Below, one piece after another: positions 45,601 through 56,449 of a DNA stretch of 64,000 nt (its first letter is position 1; every line of letters begins with the position of its first letter). The notes under the pieces are model-generated. The model worked only from the letters and a program-made list of their open reading frames with translations. It was not told the origin of the DNA and did no database searches. A program made the translations under genes and the position numbers. Origin of the DNA: Adiantum capillus-veneris (taxonomy: Eukaryota > Streptophyta > Polypodiopsida > Polypodiales > Pteridaceae); contig CM043953.1 in assembly GCA_014529385.2 (NCBI GenBank), positions 76,198,372 to 76,262,371 of the forward strand. Direction: 5' to 3'.

Positions 45601-47848
45601 GTCATTACAGATGTTTAGTATGTCATTTTGCACTACATGTTTTCCGTGCAACGCTCGAGTTGAGTTTTTGATAACCTTAAACTCCCATCAACTGATCTCT
45701 ACCACGGAGTATAGATGCAGCAATAGGTTGAGACAGCATGGTTGTCCATAAGAGCTAAGCATTTCACTTGTGTGGATCTCCGGCTCCCGCTATAGCACTA
45801 CAGATTGCCTATGGACATACTGTTTTGGGGTAAGACCCGGCGGGTGATTGCTACATCTCCCCATAGGCATTGAGGATCATAGTTTGATCTATCCCAGTTC
45901 TACTTTCAAGGAAAGAAGCCAGTAATCTACCATGGGGTAGCGTACAACTTCAACTTTTTAAGCTGATTCCAATCATTCTGTACATGGTTAACTATGTTGG
46001 TTACCGTTACCTGCTAGTTGAGCAGTTTCTACAAAGGGTCTTACCAAGGGATTCACTACATAGATTCTACCCAATGGGTTTGGATTGCGAAGGCAACACC
46101 CAAGGTTTCTAGTACAATTTTGATTATTTTTTTCACACATGGAAGACGTACTCCTGTGCATTTGAACATGGGTAACTGAACTTTCGGTTCAAAATCCCTA
46201 GGGCCATGCCAAGGGCATGTCGAAACAAGTATTTTGGGCCGTAGTGTCCAACGTACATTATGCTATTATAAATCCACTTGTAGGATTCAATTTGGCACAT
46301 GTTGTCACATGGGATACAACATGGTCTAGGGACTCAAGGAGTTCGGTTTAGCCAGTGTGGAGCAATGAATGAGGGTCCCTCTCACTCTTGTCACAGAGTG
46401 TTTAGAGTTACCTCCACACACAAGTACATCTTGTACTTGAAGGATGTTCTTTTACAGACATATTTAGTTGAGACATATTCCACATGTGGCGAATATGAGT
46501 CTCTGGGACTGACACTAATGTTCCCTATTTCAAGTATGTGTCATGACAAAGTCCCTAGGTGCTGGTCACATCTGTTTTCTAGATCATTTTTAGCACGACA
46601 TATCAGGAACAATTTCAGTGGCCAAAAATTGTCGGATACATAGAATGACTTGTTCAGCTACAAGTACTGCTAAACAACATTACAGATGGTTGTTTATACA
46701 TATACCAAGGCTATAAGTTGTTAATGAAAAAGTTTCATTTTCTATACCTAGAAGTGATCAATGTTTCACCTTGTACTGTGATTCACACGTTTCAGCAAGG
46801 CTTGCAAAAGATTGCAACTAAAACTATTTAGTTTCTTTTCAGAACTATTTACATTCCTTTTTAATGTGTGCTAGGCGCATCACATTTGCCCTAAGTATTG
46901 GCAAGGATCACCATGGATATACATGTGTGGATCTATTTCTTGCTACATGCATGCACACTAGGTGTTATGGGCCCTAATGTTTAGCAAAGGCTGATTTGGA
47001 ATGGCATGCATATTACTCAAGTTGCTGCTTATGAAGCATTTTTTCACTCTATGTGCAGTAGCTCTATGAGATTACTTTTGGGTCTACTAATCCCCAATAG
47101 ATTGGGTGTTTGTGGATTTCTCAAGTTAACCACAATGGTTATTCCAGACATTGTTGATTCCTCAACAATGTTACACAATATTGTAATTCCCATTTACGAG
47201 TCACTTGGGACGACTGTCTGTACACCGTGAGGGAATACACCTCAGTACTGTCAATTATCCAAGGGGATAGGTAGATTACAAAGTTTAATCTAGTGCTGAA
47301 GGATATGCAAAGTGCGTACGTTAGCACCAAGCGATCCAACTAGCAAGAATTTATTGCTCTACTTAGAGTTTGCTTACTAGAAGTTAAAGCATGTTTGCGA
47401 CTAGGTGTAGTCTCTTCATGTATAACTCAGGTTCTCAACCTTGAACACTCGTTAGGGTGGGGTTGTTTACTGATGATGAAAATTGGGAACAAGTCAAGGA
47501 CTTAAACTTGGCTGATGAGTTATGTCAGCAAGTTACTTTCATGGAAAGTGACAAGAGGTACTCTTTTTGGTACACATGTGTTGTGATAAACTCGTTTACC
47601 ATGCTCATGAGCGTTCTAAATGGAGTCTACACACTATGTTTGGATAGGAACCGGTACCATCAGATGGTTACAAATGAACAACAATGTAGAAAATCAAGAT
47701 GTTACTTTTGGTTTCATTGAACCTCCTACTAAACCGGGTTCCGCTGCTCAAATGAACCGTTGGATCCACGAGGGATGTTACGGTAGAAAACATTAGTGTT
47801 CTTATGAAGATACAATCACTTGTGTTTTATGGATGAAAACGCTTCTCC
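42479..47848 (+). other. Element D interior, no clear gag or pol
   Basis: 5.4 kb with stops in every frame. A (CT)n tract at 42550-42630 follows the PBS. Weak hints only: HKYILYLKDVLL near 46400 resembles the segment after the copia protease active site, and SSAEGYAKC near 47295 resembles copia RNase H. The longest plus-strand frames (44344-44700, 44742-45173, 46299-46643) have no motif I can name. A short (CT)n lies at about 45269-45288. It is either a deeply decayed copia or a non-autonomous derivative. Confidence 0.5.
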
Positions 47849-47858
47849 AAGGGGGGAG
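47849..47858 (+). other. Element D polypurine tract
   Basis: AAGGGGGGAG three bases before the 3' LTR (TAA intervenes). Confidence 0.85.
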
Positions 47859-47861
47859 TAA

Positions 47862-48017
47862 TGTCAATACAATGGTAGGACCAGTCACGGCCATGGGCTA
47901 GGGCCAAGGGCCAGGACGGACATGTAGTCAAGGGGGTCCCTATATATAGAAGGCCAAGGGCCTATATAGGGCATGGCTGGGTGGTGATGAGCATGTTCCA
48001 GTCCCCTTGCCCTTTCA
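47862..48017 (+). repeat. Element D 3' LTR
   Basis: TGTCAATACAATGG...CCCTTTCA, the same length as the 5' LTR, with the inverted CCCTATATA/TATATAGGG pair retained. Followed by GACCA. Confidence 0.92.
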
Positions 48018-48500
48018 GACCACCACTGGAAAGACCCACTCCAAGTCTTCGATGGGGTAAATGTAACCTGCCTGTAGAAAATTCGTTACCTCTTTGAGCA
48101 ATGCCTCTTGCTAAAATACCCCAAGCCTTCTAAGCTCTTGCACTACATGCTTACTTCCTTTTTTGAGTCTTATGTGATGCTGCACCACTATGATGCCTGT
48201 GATCTTGTCATAGCCATCAATAAAAAGTGTTGTGAAGTTACCCAGCATAGAGATGTACTCTTCTCTCTCTTCACCAGCTAACTCACTAGAGAGCATCCAA
48301 TGTAAATTACTTCTATCCACCAAGGGTTGCATACCTGATGGTCCTTCTTGGTTCTTTGGTGGTGGCTTCAGACTGTGTCAATCTCTTTGGATCTCTGAGG
48401 ATGACTCACAGCACTTCGATGCTACTGTCTCTCTCTTCAGTTGTTGTCGTCTCTTGTCCCGAGGTGGTCAGAGAGTCACTGGTGAATTCATCTTCTGATG
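48018..48500 (-). pseudogene. Tat-E RT, N-terminal part
   Basis: 48018-48022 is the GACCA duplication. Minus-strand text: LAGEEREEYISMLGNFTTLF, IDGYDKITGIIVVQHHI, LRRLGVF, a stop, then a region ending YPIEDLEWVFPVVV at the Element D border. It is closely similar to Tat-F 19780-20100. Confidence 0.82.
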
Positions 48501-48533
48501 CCTCCAAGATCATGTTGTGTTAGCATCCTTCAT

Positions 48534-48988
48534 CTAGATCATTCTGATACTCCACTCCTGCTTAGCCTCCATAGCCATGAACCATGGTCTTTTGACAATG
48601 ATAGGGTAGCCCTCCCCTTTGTGTGGCATGGCAAAAAAGTCTACCTCCACTTCCATGTTGAATGCCTTCACCTTGACTGCATTCACAATGCCTACACACT
48701 TGACTTTGATGTTATTTTCCATTTTAGCTCGATAGGGTGCCGACCTACTTACTTCTAGGCTTAGATGGTGCATCATTTTCTCACTCATGATGCATATTTT
48801 TGTGCCACCATCTATGTAGATGTTTGAGATGCGTTGCCCTTTGATGTGGGCATCCATGATAGATAGGATGTCATCTAGATTCCTTCCATAGATAGCCCCA
48901 CCTATCTTTTGTCTTGATTTTCTAGTACTTACCATCTTTGTCCATTGTCTCCTCATCCTTGGTGCGAGATAGAGTAATTGGGGCCAGG
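48534..48988 (-). pseudogene. Tat-E protease
   Basis: TWPQLLYLAPRMRRQWTKM, then NIYIDGGTKICIMSEKMM (Asp-Gly-Gly active site as in Tat-F, with Thr for Ala after it) and YPIIVKRPWFM, where Tat-F has YPIILGRPWLM; the Leu-Gly pair has become Val-Lys. It is cut on the right by the C2 LTR. Confidence 0.8.
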
Positions 48989-50917
48989 TGCGGGACGGGT
49001 GTCTAACCTTATTGCAGACATAGCGAGAACCACAAATATAATTATCAATCCATGGGACAAATCTGACTCGACTAGTACATAGAGGCTACAAGAGTTTTTA
49101 AATCCCTTGGAAAACAACAGAAAACTCGCATCTAGCTCAAGATACACTCAAATGACAGAAATCACCAAAAGCTAGTCACTCATCGGCAAACAAATTATAA
49201 ATGTTGTGAAGGATTGGGGGGCTAGCCTCTACAACACCTCAAACCAACACCAAGAAAATAGGATGAAGAGTATATCTCTCTCAAGGTAACATGGGCTGAT
49301 CTTCTCTCACAATTTTTGACAGCCTCACTCACACTCAGCCTTGACTAGCTTCGACTAGCTTCCCTCTACACCGCTACAACTCCCACTATACTTGGATGCA
49401 CCAAAGGAAGCAAGGAAACCAAGAAAACCAAAGTAAAAAATTAAATAAAAACAATGGAAATCTCTGCACTTTTTCTCATAAAACCAAGAGCCTCACTTCT
49501 TTTCAAACGCCCTTCCATGTGCTAGTAGAGACTCCATAGGCACTCTCATATATACACATAATTGGACCAAAATCCATCCAAATCAAGCTCACTTTGAAAA
49601 CCCACAAAGTTAAAAAAAAAACTCAAAAAAAGTGATGGAAAAATTGGGAAAAACCTTGCCCTTTTGTGTATGTACAAGCAATGAATTGCAGCGCATAGTC
49701 TACCCTCGACTAGCTGCACCAAAGGGAACCACACATAAAATGGCTGACATACCTCAAACCAAGATGAAGAGAGGTCAATACGCAGAGCTAATCACCCACT
49801 TACATCAGCCCATTGAGGAAATAAACACTCTCAACTCACCACACCAGGCTCTCGCAAGGCAAGAGGGACACCTCTACACCAAAACCCCCACCCTTCACCG
49901 CAGGCTGCAACAACACATAGTTTCTTCTTCACAGCTGAATATACCTCTTCATTTACGCACTCAAGCTGATAAAAGTTCAGTTTTTCTTTAAATTTTTAAA
50001 GCACTTACTCACACTTTGAAGTCTCAACACTTCTATGTACAAAAACAGCAATATGTACCCCGCACAACTGGCCCGCATGCGTAGAGACATCTAGCACACA
50101 CCGCCTTTGTACACTTTGTACAAGCATGATTTATTTACATCTAAGGACCCCAAAAGCATTAAAGAACATATCTCAAAGGCTTTGGGGTGTCCGGCACCAT
50201 TTCGCCAAAACACGTCACACCGTTACAGCATCAAACGACATCCAAACGTCACGAAACTTCTAGGACATGTTTATAAGACCTAAGAACACATGCTTATGGT
50301 TTCAAATCTCACTTTATAGGTGAAGTGAAAAAATTATAATTATTAACAGTAGTGAGTTTTTGACCTAGTCGTTTTCGACCCAGAATGCATTTGAATGCTT
50401 ACCAATGATGCCCCAATACCCCGCCTATACTTAGTTTATGATTTTGAAGCTTTAATTTCTACTTATGATGAAATTAGGTCGTGGGTCGGTGATGCCAAAA
50501 GATATAGATTACCATGAAATGCTTACGTCAATGCGTAGAGCTCTTACCTGCGGTTGCAAATACAACAAACGTTACTACAATGTGACAACCGGGAAGGGTG
50601 TAGGAAGCACGAGAAGGAGAGAAGTGAGCGCCGTTAGCTCACGTTGTGTTTCTATTATCCAAAATTTATAAAATACTTACAAAAATTGGCTTTTATACCT
50701 TAGCCAAGGTTTTTGTGGTCAAAACTGATAATCTAGGAGCTCTAACTAAAGATAGGTTGATACAATTTGGAAGCTTGTAGCCCTGGCTCATCAGTTACAT
50801 TGTTTATCTGGAAAGTAGGAGTTACAACATTCCCGATTTATCAAAATAATAAGTGTTTTTACAATAAAAGCTCTGAAAAATGTTATCTGAGTTATCTGAG
50901 TTAGTTTGTTGCTAACA
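48989..50917 (-). repeat. C2 3' LTR
   Basis: Minus strand runs from TGTTAGCAAC (50917) to CCCGTCCCGCA (48989). The CCCGCA end matches Element C. At 1.93 kb it is about twice the Element C LTR. A TATA-like GTATATATGAG (minus) lies near 49543-49555. Confidence 0.65.
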
Positions 50918-50931
50918 TTCCCCCCTTCCTC
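50918..50931 (-). other. Polypurine tract of C2
   Basis: Minus strand CGAGGAAGGGGGGAA next to the TG of the LTR. The C2 ORF ends about 26 bases upstream. Confidence 0.75.
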
Positions 50932-50956
50932 GACTATGTTGTCCCTTCACACAACT

Positions 50957-53900
50957 TCATGGACTGAAGTAGTCTTCGGGTTGACGGTTGGCGAGGCAGT
51001 CTTTAAGCGCATCTAGTGCTTTCTCATATCTGATTCTTTGTTCTTTGTCACGAACTTGCAAGAACTGCATAGTGACTCTGTTTTTAAGTTCAATGGCTGA
51101 ATAGCCAACAAATGTGGATGTAAGGTAACTTACCACTGGCCCGAATATCTTCATTCACCAAATGAAGAAACTTGTATAGAATGCTTCCTCAAACGCCAAC
51201 ATATTGCTAGAGGCAAAAACATACATCGGGCGTAGAGCCGTAGAGGACTTCTTCTGAAGGTTGTCCACTTAAATCATAACAGAGACCTTTATTGCCTTTG
51301 AGAAAAGATATCCATGGTGCTCCGGCTTGCTCAGGCTCATGAAAAGTTTGAATGCAGGTGAGAATCATTCTGCAAATCTTATAAAGCATGGCACATGAGA
51401 GGTCAGGGAGGCTCTTGAAGAAATTCATGGCGCCCATTAGGGTTTTCACCATGTATTCTTCCGTTGGTGTTCCCTGCTCTGGAGCTGATAGGCGTGGGTA
51501 ATTCATCCATGGAGGCCTCTTATTTTTTAGTGCTTCATATGCCTGCCATGTCCTTATCCTTGGTACAGGACAGAATGTGGGGTCTTTTGGAGGGCTGCAG
51601 GTGCTCTTGTGAACAGAATTAGATATCTTGAATTCTTGTTTAACCAGCTCTCTCTCCACTTGGGGTGGATATCCTCTGAGCCTTCTACCTGCATATCTTT
51701 GTATAGTCTTTCCTTTACCTATAGTAACTCCACTTTGATCAAGGGGTATGGTAGTGATTGTTGATGACATTGAGCATTGATTTAGTTGGGAGTGAGTTGA
51801 GTTACATTTATCGAGTGGAGTACTTTCAACTCCCAATCCATTGCTGCTTTCTATTCAGCATCTGTTTCTTGGGCAGTCTGCTCTTTTAATGCATCTTCCT
51901 TAGTTTTAGAAAGCTGGACCATGGGCACTTGCTTAGCTCTAGTGAGTGGTACGTGAAAGTCCAACTCTGACTCTCCTACTAGCCCTTCTGACAGCTGTGT
52001 TTCCATTTCAATAAATGAAACTGAGGGTATATCAACGGTTGGTTGTTCAGATGTTCCTGCTTCTTCCTTATGTTTTGGTTGTCCCTCTCTCAGCAGCAGC
52101 TGATTGAATCTCTTTAACACTAGGTTGGTAACCTAACAGGACATAAAAGTGTCCTTTCAGGGTTTTGAAAAAAACCTCCAAAACCATAGTAGATCCACTC
52201 ATTTTGTAAAATCCTTTCATGAGGTTATAGTTCAAGGCCCACAACACATGGAAAAAATAAAAAACTTGTAAAATTTCTCATCTTTTGCTCACACCAAGCC
52301 TCCAAAGTTGATGGACCAGTACATTTTCATCAAAACAGTCATTTCTTATGTTTTGTTGCATAAAAATAAGATTAGGGATTTTTGTAGGACTTGAGATAAA
52401 TTCCCTAGTTAACTTCAATGGGTTGGTGATCAAAACATAGGATTGCTTCTCACTCACTATTTTTTGTTTTGCCAAAAGAAATAGGTACAAAAAAGTTGAA
52501 TTTTTACCATTCTGCAAACCTATCATCAAAGTTTCTATAGCCACACTCAATACAAATAATATATGCATGTTTTCGTAGTTCCCTATTGTCCTTTAGGTTC
52601 ATAAGGAGCCATGGAGCATGTCAAAAGAATAATACATCTCTTACCAAGGGGAATCTTCGGGACAAAGATGAAGTGCTAAATACAACAAACATGAAAAAAC
52701 TGGGTTCAACATTATGAGTTGTAGAATCCCATAGAAACTATTCAATTTCTAGGCAAATTTGATCCTTATGACTAGTTATGGCTACTACGTACAAAATGCA
52801 TGTAGTTGTCACAAGAAACTAACAATATTGAAAAAGCTATACTTGATATACTAGAATGTTTTGTTTTCTTCTATAATTGAAAAAATCAACCATTGTTGTC
52901 TACTATGCAAAATAGGGTATTAGGTGCCCCAAAACTCAAGGAATATTAGCTTTATGTTACAATATGTGATATAGAAAATCAAAACTGCATTTGGATATCA
53001 TGAAAGCCACCAAAAAAATCATAGAAGAGCTAAAATTGGCTAAAAAACAAGATTTGACAATTTTTATAATTTGGTCATAACTTACAACTTTAACATTTAT
53101 TTCTCCCTAGAAGCATCAGGACATGTTGAGGACTACTAAAGATAGTTCTGTAGCATTATAGACCTCACAAACATGAATTCTAGAGTGGTATAGTTGCAAA
53201 AAGTTGAAAAAAGCCAAAAACAGGACCCGTTTTTTCACACAGTTTAGGTTGTGAAATGTTGTGCAAGGACAAGGTTAAAGATGGAATTGATATTCCAAAA
53301 AAATATCGAGTTTTTTTCAACTCATGAGATAGCTTTCTAGACAGATAGCACCTCAAAATCCATTTTGAAACTCTTGACATAATTCAAGGAAAATGGTCAC
53401 TTAACAGGACATAAAAGTGTCCCAGGACATAAAAGTGTCCCATTACCAACCTAGTGTTAAGTCGGCTATCTCTTTGATCAATCGCTCTTCTTATTTGACC
53501 CGCATCAATGCAAGGTCTCGTCTTTGTGATTATTCCAGCTTCAGCTCTAACTCTAGGTCCTTTTTCCTCTTTTCTAAAGTCTGGTAGACTTCATCCGTTC
53601 TCTTGATTGAGGCGACAGCAGGGTTTTCTCTTATCTGTCTCAAAAATGCTACTTGATCATTGATTCGTTGCTTGGAGTATTTCAAGGAAGCATTAGCTAC
53701 ATCAAGATGCACTTGGATCTTTTGTACTGACAAAGTAGTGGTGAGAAGTTTATTGGTTACTTCTATTAGTTGTTGATCTTTGCTTTTGCATGCATGAATA
53801 ACTTAGGTAGAAGCTCTCCCAGCTCTTCCATCTCTTTCTACTGCTTCTCTTTGGCAAGTTGGTGTTGTTCTGCTTCATCCTTCAGCTCTTTGATTTGTCT

Positions 53901-54514
53901 TTGGAGATCTGAAATAATGTTCATTCATCCAACTCTCCTTGTAGAGCATCAATGACGAGTTCAAGTTCCCTAGCCTTAGCACTGCGGCTAAGTACTATTG
54001 TTCTCATTTTATCTGTCATTAGCTACATCTACTTGGCATATTCATTGACTTGCGTGATGACTTTGTCATTTGTTTCCCATTCAATAGGCTCTACTTGGGG
54101 CTGTCTAGAGGTTTCAGCCATTTTTGTTTGTGGTTATTTAGGTGGTACTGTGGTTTCTGCTTGTGCTTGTGGCCGGGGTTCTACTTCTCCTTCTTGAGGC
54201 ATTGCGGTTGCCTCGACCGATTCTGCTGCTTGAGGCTTTGTGGATGCCTCGGCTGTTTCTAGTTGGGTTGTTGTAGAAGGTCGTGCCTCAGTTTGTTTTG
54301 TTTCTTTTGGTTGTTCAAAACTTGCTTCTGCATGTTTCTTCTCTTTTCCCTTGGCTTCCTCGCCCTCTTTGGGTGAAGTGGGTTTTGGAGACACATCCCC
54401 ATAGTCGTGATGTGACTCACCTTGTTCAGTAGCCTCTGCTTGTCTTTGTTGATCGGTTGCTTCTTCCTTTGCTTTCCTTTCAGCTTCCTTCAGCTTCAAG
54501 ACTGTTGCTGCCAC
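50957..54514 (-). pseudogene. C2 ORF, middle and C-terminal parts
   Basis: Pieces from right to left: 54134-54514 (Ala/Glu/Gln/Pro-rich, starting MAATVLKLKEAERKAKEEA), 53530-53733 (heptad-like coiled coil, SLKYSKQRINDQVAFLRQI), 51851-52120 after the DNA insertion, 51207-51836 (C-terminal domain: DPTFCPVPRIRTW, LNYP-like MNYPRLSAP, YKICRMILTCIQTF) and 50957-51154 (final helix). The C-terminal domain is clearly homologous to Element C 16250-16560. Several frameshifts. Function unknown; see Element C. Confidence 0.72.
52118..53456. mobile_element. TTAA-flanked non-autonomous DNA element
   Basis: 1,339 bp with perfect 14-bp inverted ends (CACTAGGTTGGTAA) and TTAA on each side (52114-52117, 53457-53460). 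Removing the element and one TTAA makes the C2 reading frame continuous (Ala-Asp-Leu-Lys-Arg-Phe). Subterminal GGACATAAAAGTGTCC units, themselves inverted repeats, occur once on the left (about 52138-52154) and twice in tandem on the right (53407-53440). The interior is AT-rich without a transposase. TTAA duplication is typical of piggyBac-type elements, while the CACTA start recalls CACTA elements. Confidence 0.82.
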
Positions 54515-54516
54515 CT

Positions 54517-55205
54517 TTTTTTATCTCATCCAAAGGCAAGTGGAAGAACCAGCTTGCCTCTACCATCAACACTTTCACTTCTTATCAAAGACATCGCCAC
54601 GGTACACCACCCCAAACCATGCGGTTGCGACCACCTTCACACAAGTATTAAAGTTGACAACCAGGCAGGCAATTGATCATGCACCATATGTGCTGACAAC
54701 ACTGACAGGCACAAAGAAAGAAGGTAAAATCACATATCTAGGTGCTCCTGAAGTACTGACAAGAATAGCATATCATGCTATTGGAATGGCCGATAATTTT
54801 TTGCCAACCCCAGATCAGAACACCTCGATTGTGTCTACTCAACCTTCTCAAGAACCACACGTTCAACAAAGAGAGTGTATAAGTCAAACGAAGAATCTGC
54901 AAAAAGCTCCCATGAAGCTCATAGCAGTGAGAGCTTGGACAATGAGGAAAGACCAACAAGAATTGAAGAAATGAAAAAGAAAGCAGTAGCAGCACACCAA
55001 GAGGAACCTCAACAAAAGAAGGCGAGGTTTGAAAGAGAAAAGCAAACTTATGAAGAAGCCGCCAAGCTACAGATGAGGACCATGAAAGATGGAGTCTGAA
55101 ATATATAAGGGGAACCAAAACCAAGAACCCTGCAAGAAAAGGAGCAGAGGATCCCAAGGATTTCCTTGAGCGCATGTATGCGGAAGCAAAATCTCTTTGG
55201 TAAAA
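54517..55205 (+). pseudogene. Inverted internal segment of the C2 ORF
   Basis: This stretch reads on the plus strand while both flanks read on the minus strand. It encodes the part of the C-family protein missing between them: LYHQHF...SPRYTTP (Element C: LISQHF...PPRYTEP), APYVLTTL and APEVLTRIAYHAIGM (Element C: GPMLTRIAYQDLGM), then a Lys/Glu-rich run at 54875-55099. CCAAAG occurs at both breakpoints. An in-place inversion of about 0.7 kb is the simplest explanation. Confidence 0.75.
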
Positions 55206-55811
55206 GTTCCTGTTGTGTTTCTATCTCTTGCCCGCATCGTCATACCTTTAGTTGGCAACTTCAGTGCCTCGGCCACTATCTCCTTGGTGATTACTACTTC
55301 TACCTTCTGCCCTTGTTGATCAATGATTTGGGAGGACCCATCTTCTTTGATTGTAGATAGTAACTCATATGCCTTCTAGAAATCCACGCCGCATGGTTCC
55401 TGGTCGTAGAAGTCTCTTAGGCCTAGCCTTCTATTGGCTTCTTTGGTGTTTGTCTTTGCAGCTACATCATATATCTCCTTTGGTAGCATTTGTAGTTCCA
55501 CTTGGTGTCCTTCTTCACTCTTGAACCTGCTAGTGAAAATAGTTGTGTTGTTGTTCTCAAGATGTTCTTTTGACAAGTAAGTTGCCTTTGTCGTCTTCAC
55601 TGAACTTGGATCTAATTGGTAAGGTGGCAACTCTTGCAACTTTTCTTTCTGGGACACCCTTTTCTTTGCCTTCTTGGCAGCTTGCATTGCTCCCCTCATG
55701 TCTCGTGTGAGACGGTGTTGAAAATGGACGACTATGGACTCCCAAAATTGTGCACGAAGAAGGTCGAGAGCTCTCTCCTCCAATAGTGACTACTGGAAAT
55801 GAGGTGATCAT
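55206..55811 (-). pseudogene. C2 ORF, N-terminal part
   Basis: Minus strand: RVSQKEKLQELPPYQLDPSS, FKSEEGHQVELQMLPKEIYD, a stop near 55376, then YELLSTIKEDG and KVEVVITKEIVAEALKLP. These align with the Element C N-terminus (MPRQKKERQWAAAAPYEV, TTIMPQEIWN, ELMSLIQYDG, VKVNITKEIINEDLHF). Coding breaks at 55205, where the inverted segment starts. Confidence 0.7.
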
Positions 55812-55890
55812 TTTGGGTTGCCTTGGATATCTATACTCGGACTTCCCAAACTATTTTTTTCCAAATTACCCTATTAGTCCTACTAGGCCG

Positions 55891-56447
55891 TGAAATCTAT
55901 GTTAAACTCAAAAATTTCTTCAATCGGATTTTGTGAGCTCATTCTGCAAGAATTTGCAAAAGTAGGCCTTGGCAGCCTTATTTAGGCTTCCCGCTTTCAT
56001 ATGTCGATTCGATTGAAATTTTTTGTGCCTGTCCACCTTGTCCTTCTGATCATCAATGTATCTTCAGTTTCTCCATCTGAGCTCCTTTGCTATTTATTAT
56101 TAACTTTTGACCTGTTTATTGAAAAAATCAAAGAAAATAATAAAATGAGCTAAAAAAGCAAAGTGAAAAATCAATAATTAAGAAAATCCATTGAGAAACA
56201 CTGCTTTACTATTTTTTGGTGGATTTCTCCATTTTTATGTCTCAATATCAAGAAAAATACTAAAAAGAACAAAAAAGACCATTTTTCTGATAGTATATAC
56301 ACTATTTACACTCATCGAGGACATGTTATCAGCTCAATTTCCCTGTTATGATTTTGTAAGGGTGTTATTAGGTAATTTTGCAAAAAATCACACGTTAACA
56401 TCCAACTTTTTTCCTCTCTCTTCAAACATTACCCTTAATTACTTAGT
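55891..56447 (-). repeat. Gypsy-G 3' LTR (approximate)
   Basis: AT-rich non-coding. The end reads (minus) CATAGATTTCACG, matching the Gypsy-B LTR end CAGATTTCACA. The start by the polypurine tract is uncertain to a few bases. Confidence 0.55.
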
Positions 56448-56449
56448 TC

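Larger units (their letters stand above)
42310..48017 (+). mobile_element. Element D: LTR retrotransposon with both LTRs, decayed interior
   Basis: 156-bp LTRs at both ends (TGTCA...CCCTTTCA), initiator-Met PBS, polypurine tract and GACCA target duplication; 5,708 bp in total. It interrupts Tat-E RT exactly: the RT text resumes at the duplication. The two LTRs differ at about a dozen positions (roughly 92% identity by eye), so the insertion is not recent. LTR length and PBS suit a copia-type element, but no gag or pol domain is certain. Confidence 0.92.
37845..48988 (-). mobile_element. Tat-E: Tat-type Ty3/gypsy, 3' part, interrupted by Element D
   Basis: Minus-strand sister of Tat-F. Right to left: protease (48534-48988), RT (split at 42305/48022 by Element D), RNase H, second RNase H, complete integrase, polypurine tract and 3' LTR (truncated at 37845). 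On the right it is cut inside the protease linker by the C2 LTR at 48989. Tandem duplications and many frameshifts make it inactive. Confidence 0.86.
48989..55890 (-). mobile_element. C2: second copy of the Element C family
   Basis: Minus strand, in right-to-left order: N-terminal coding (55206-55811), an inverted segment (54517-55205), coiled-coil coding, a TTAA-flanked DNA insertion (52118-53456), the C-terminal domain, polypurine tract and 3' LTR (48989-50917). The left LTR end abuts Tat-E protease; the right side is cut by the Gypsy-G LTR at 55891. No pol gene. Confidence 0.75.

Noticed and set aside
52118-53456. Solo LTR interpretation of the insertion in C2
   Set aside because: The ends are inverted repeats (CACTAGG...CCTAGTG) with TTAA flanks, which is DNA-transposon structure, not TG...CA with a 5-bp duplication.
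54540-55099. A separate plus-strand gene next to C2
   Set aside because: Its sequence is the missing middle of the C-family ORF, so an inversion inside C2 explains it better.
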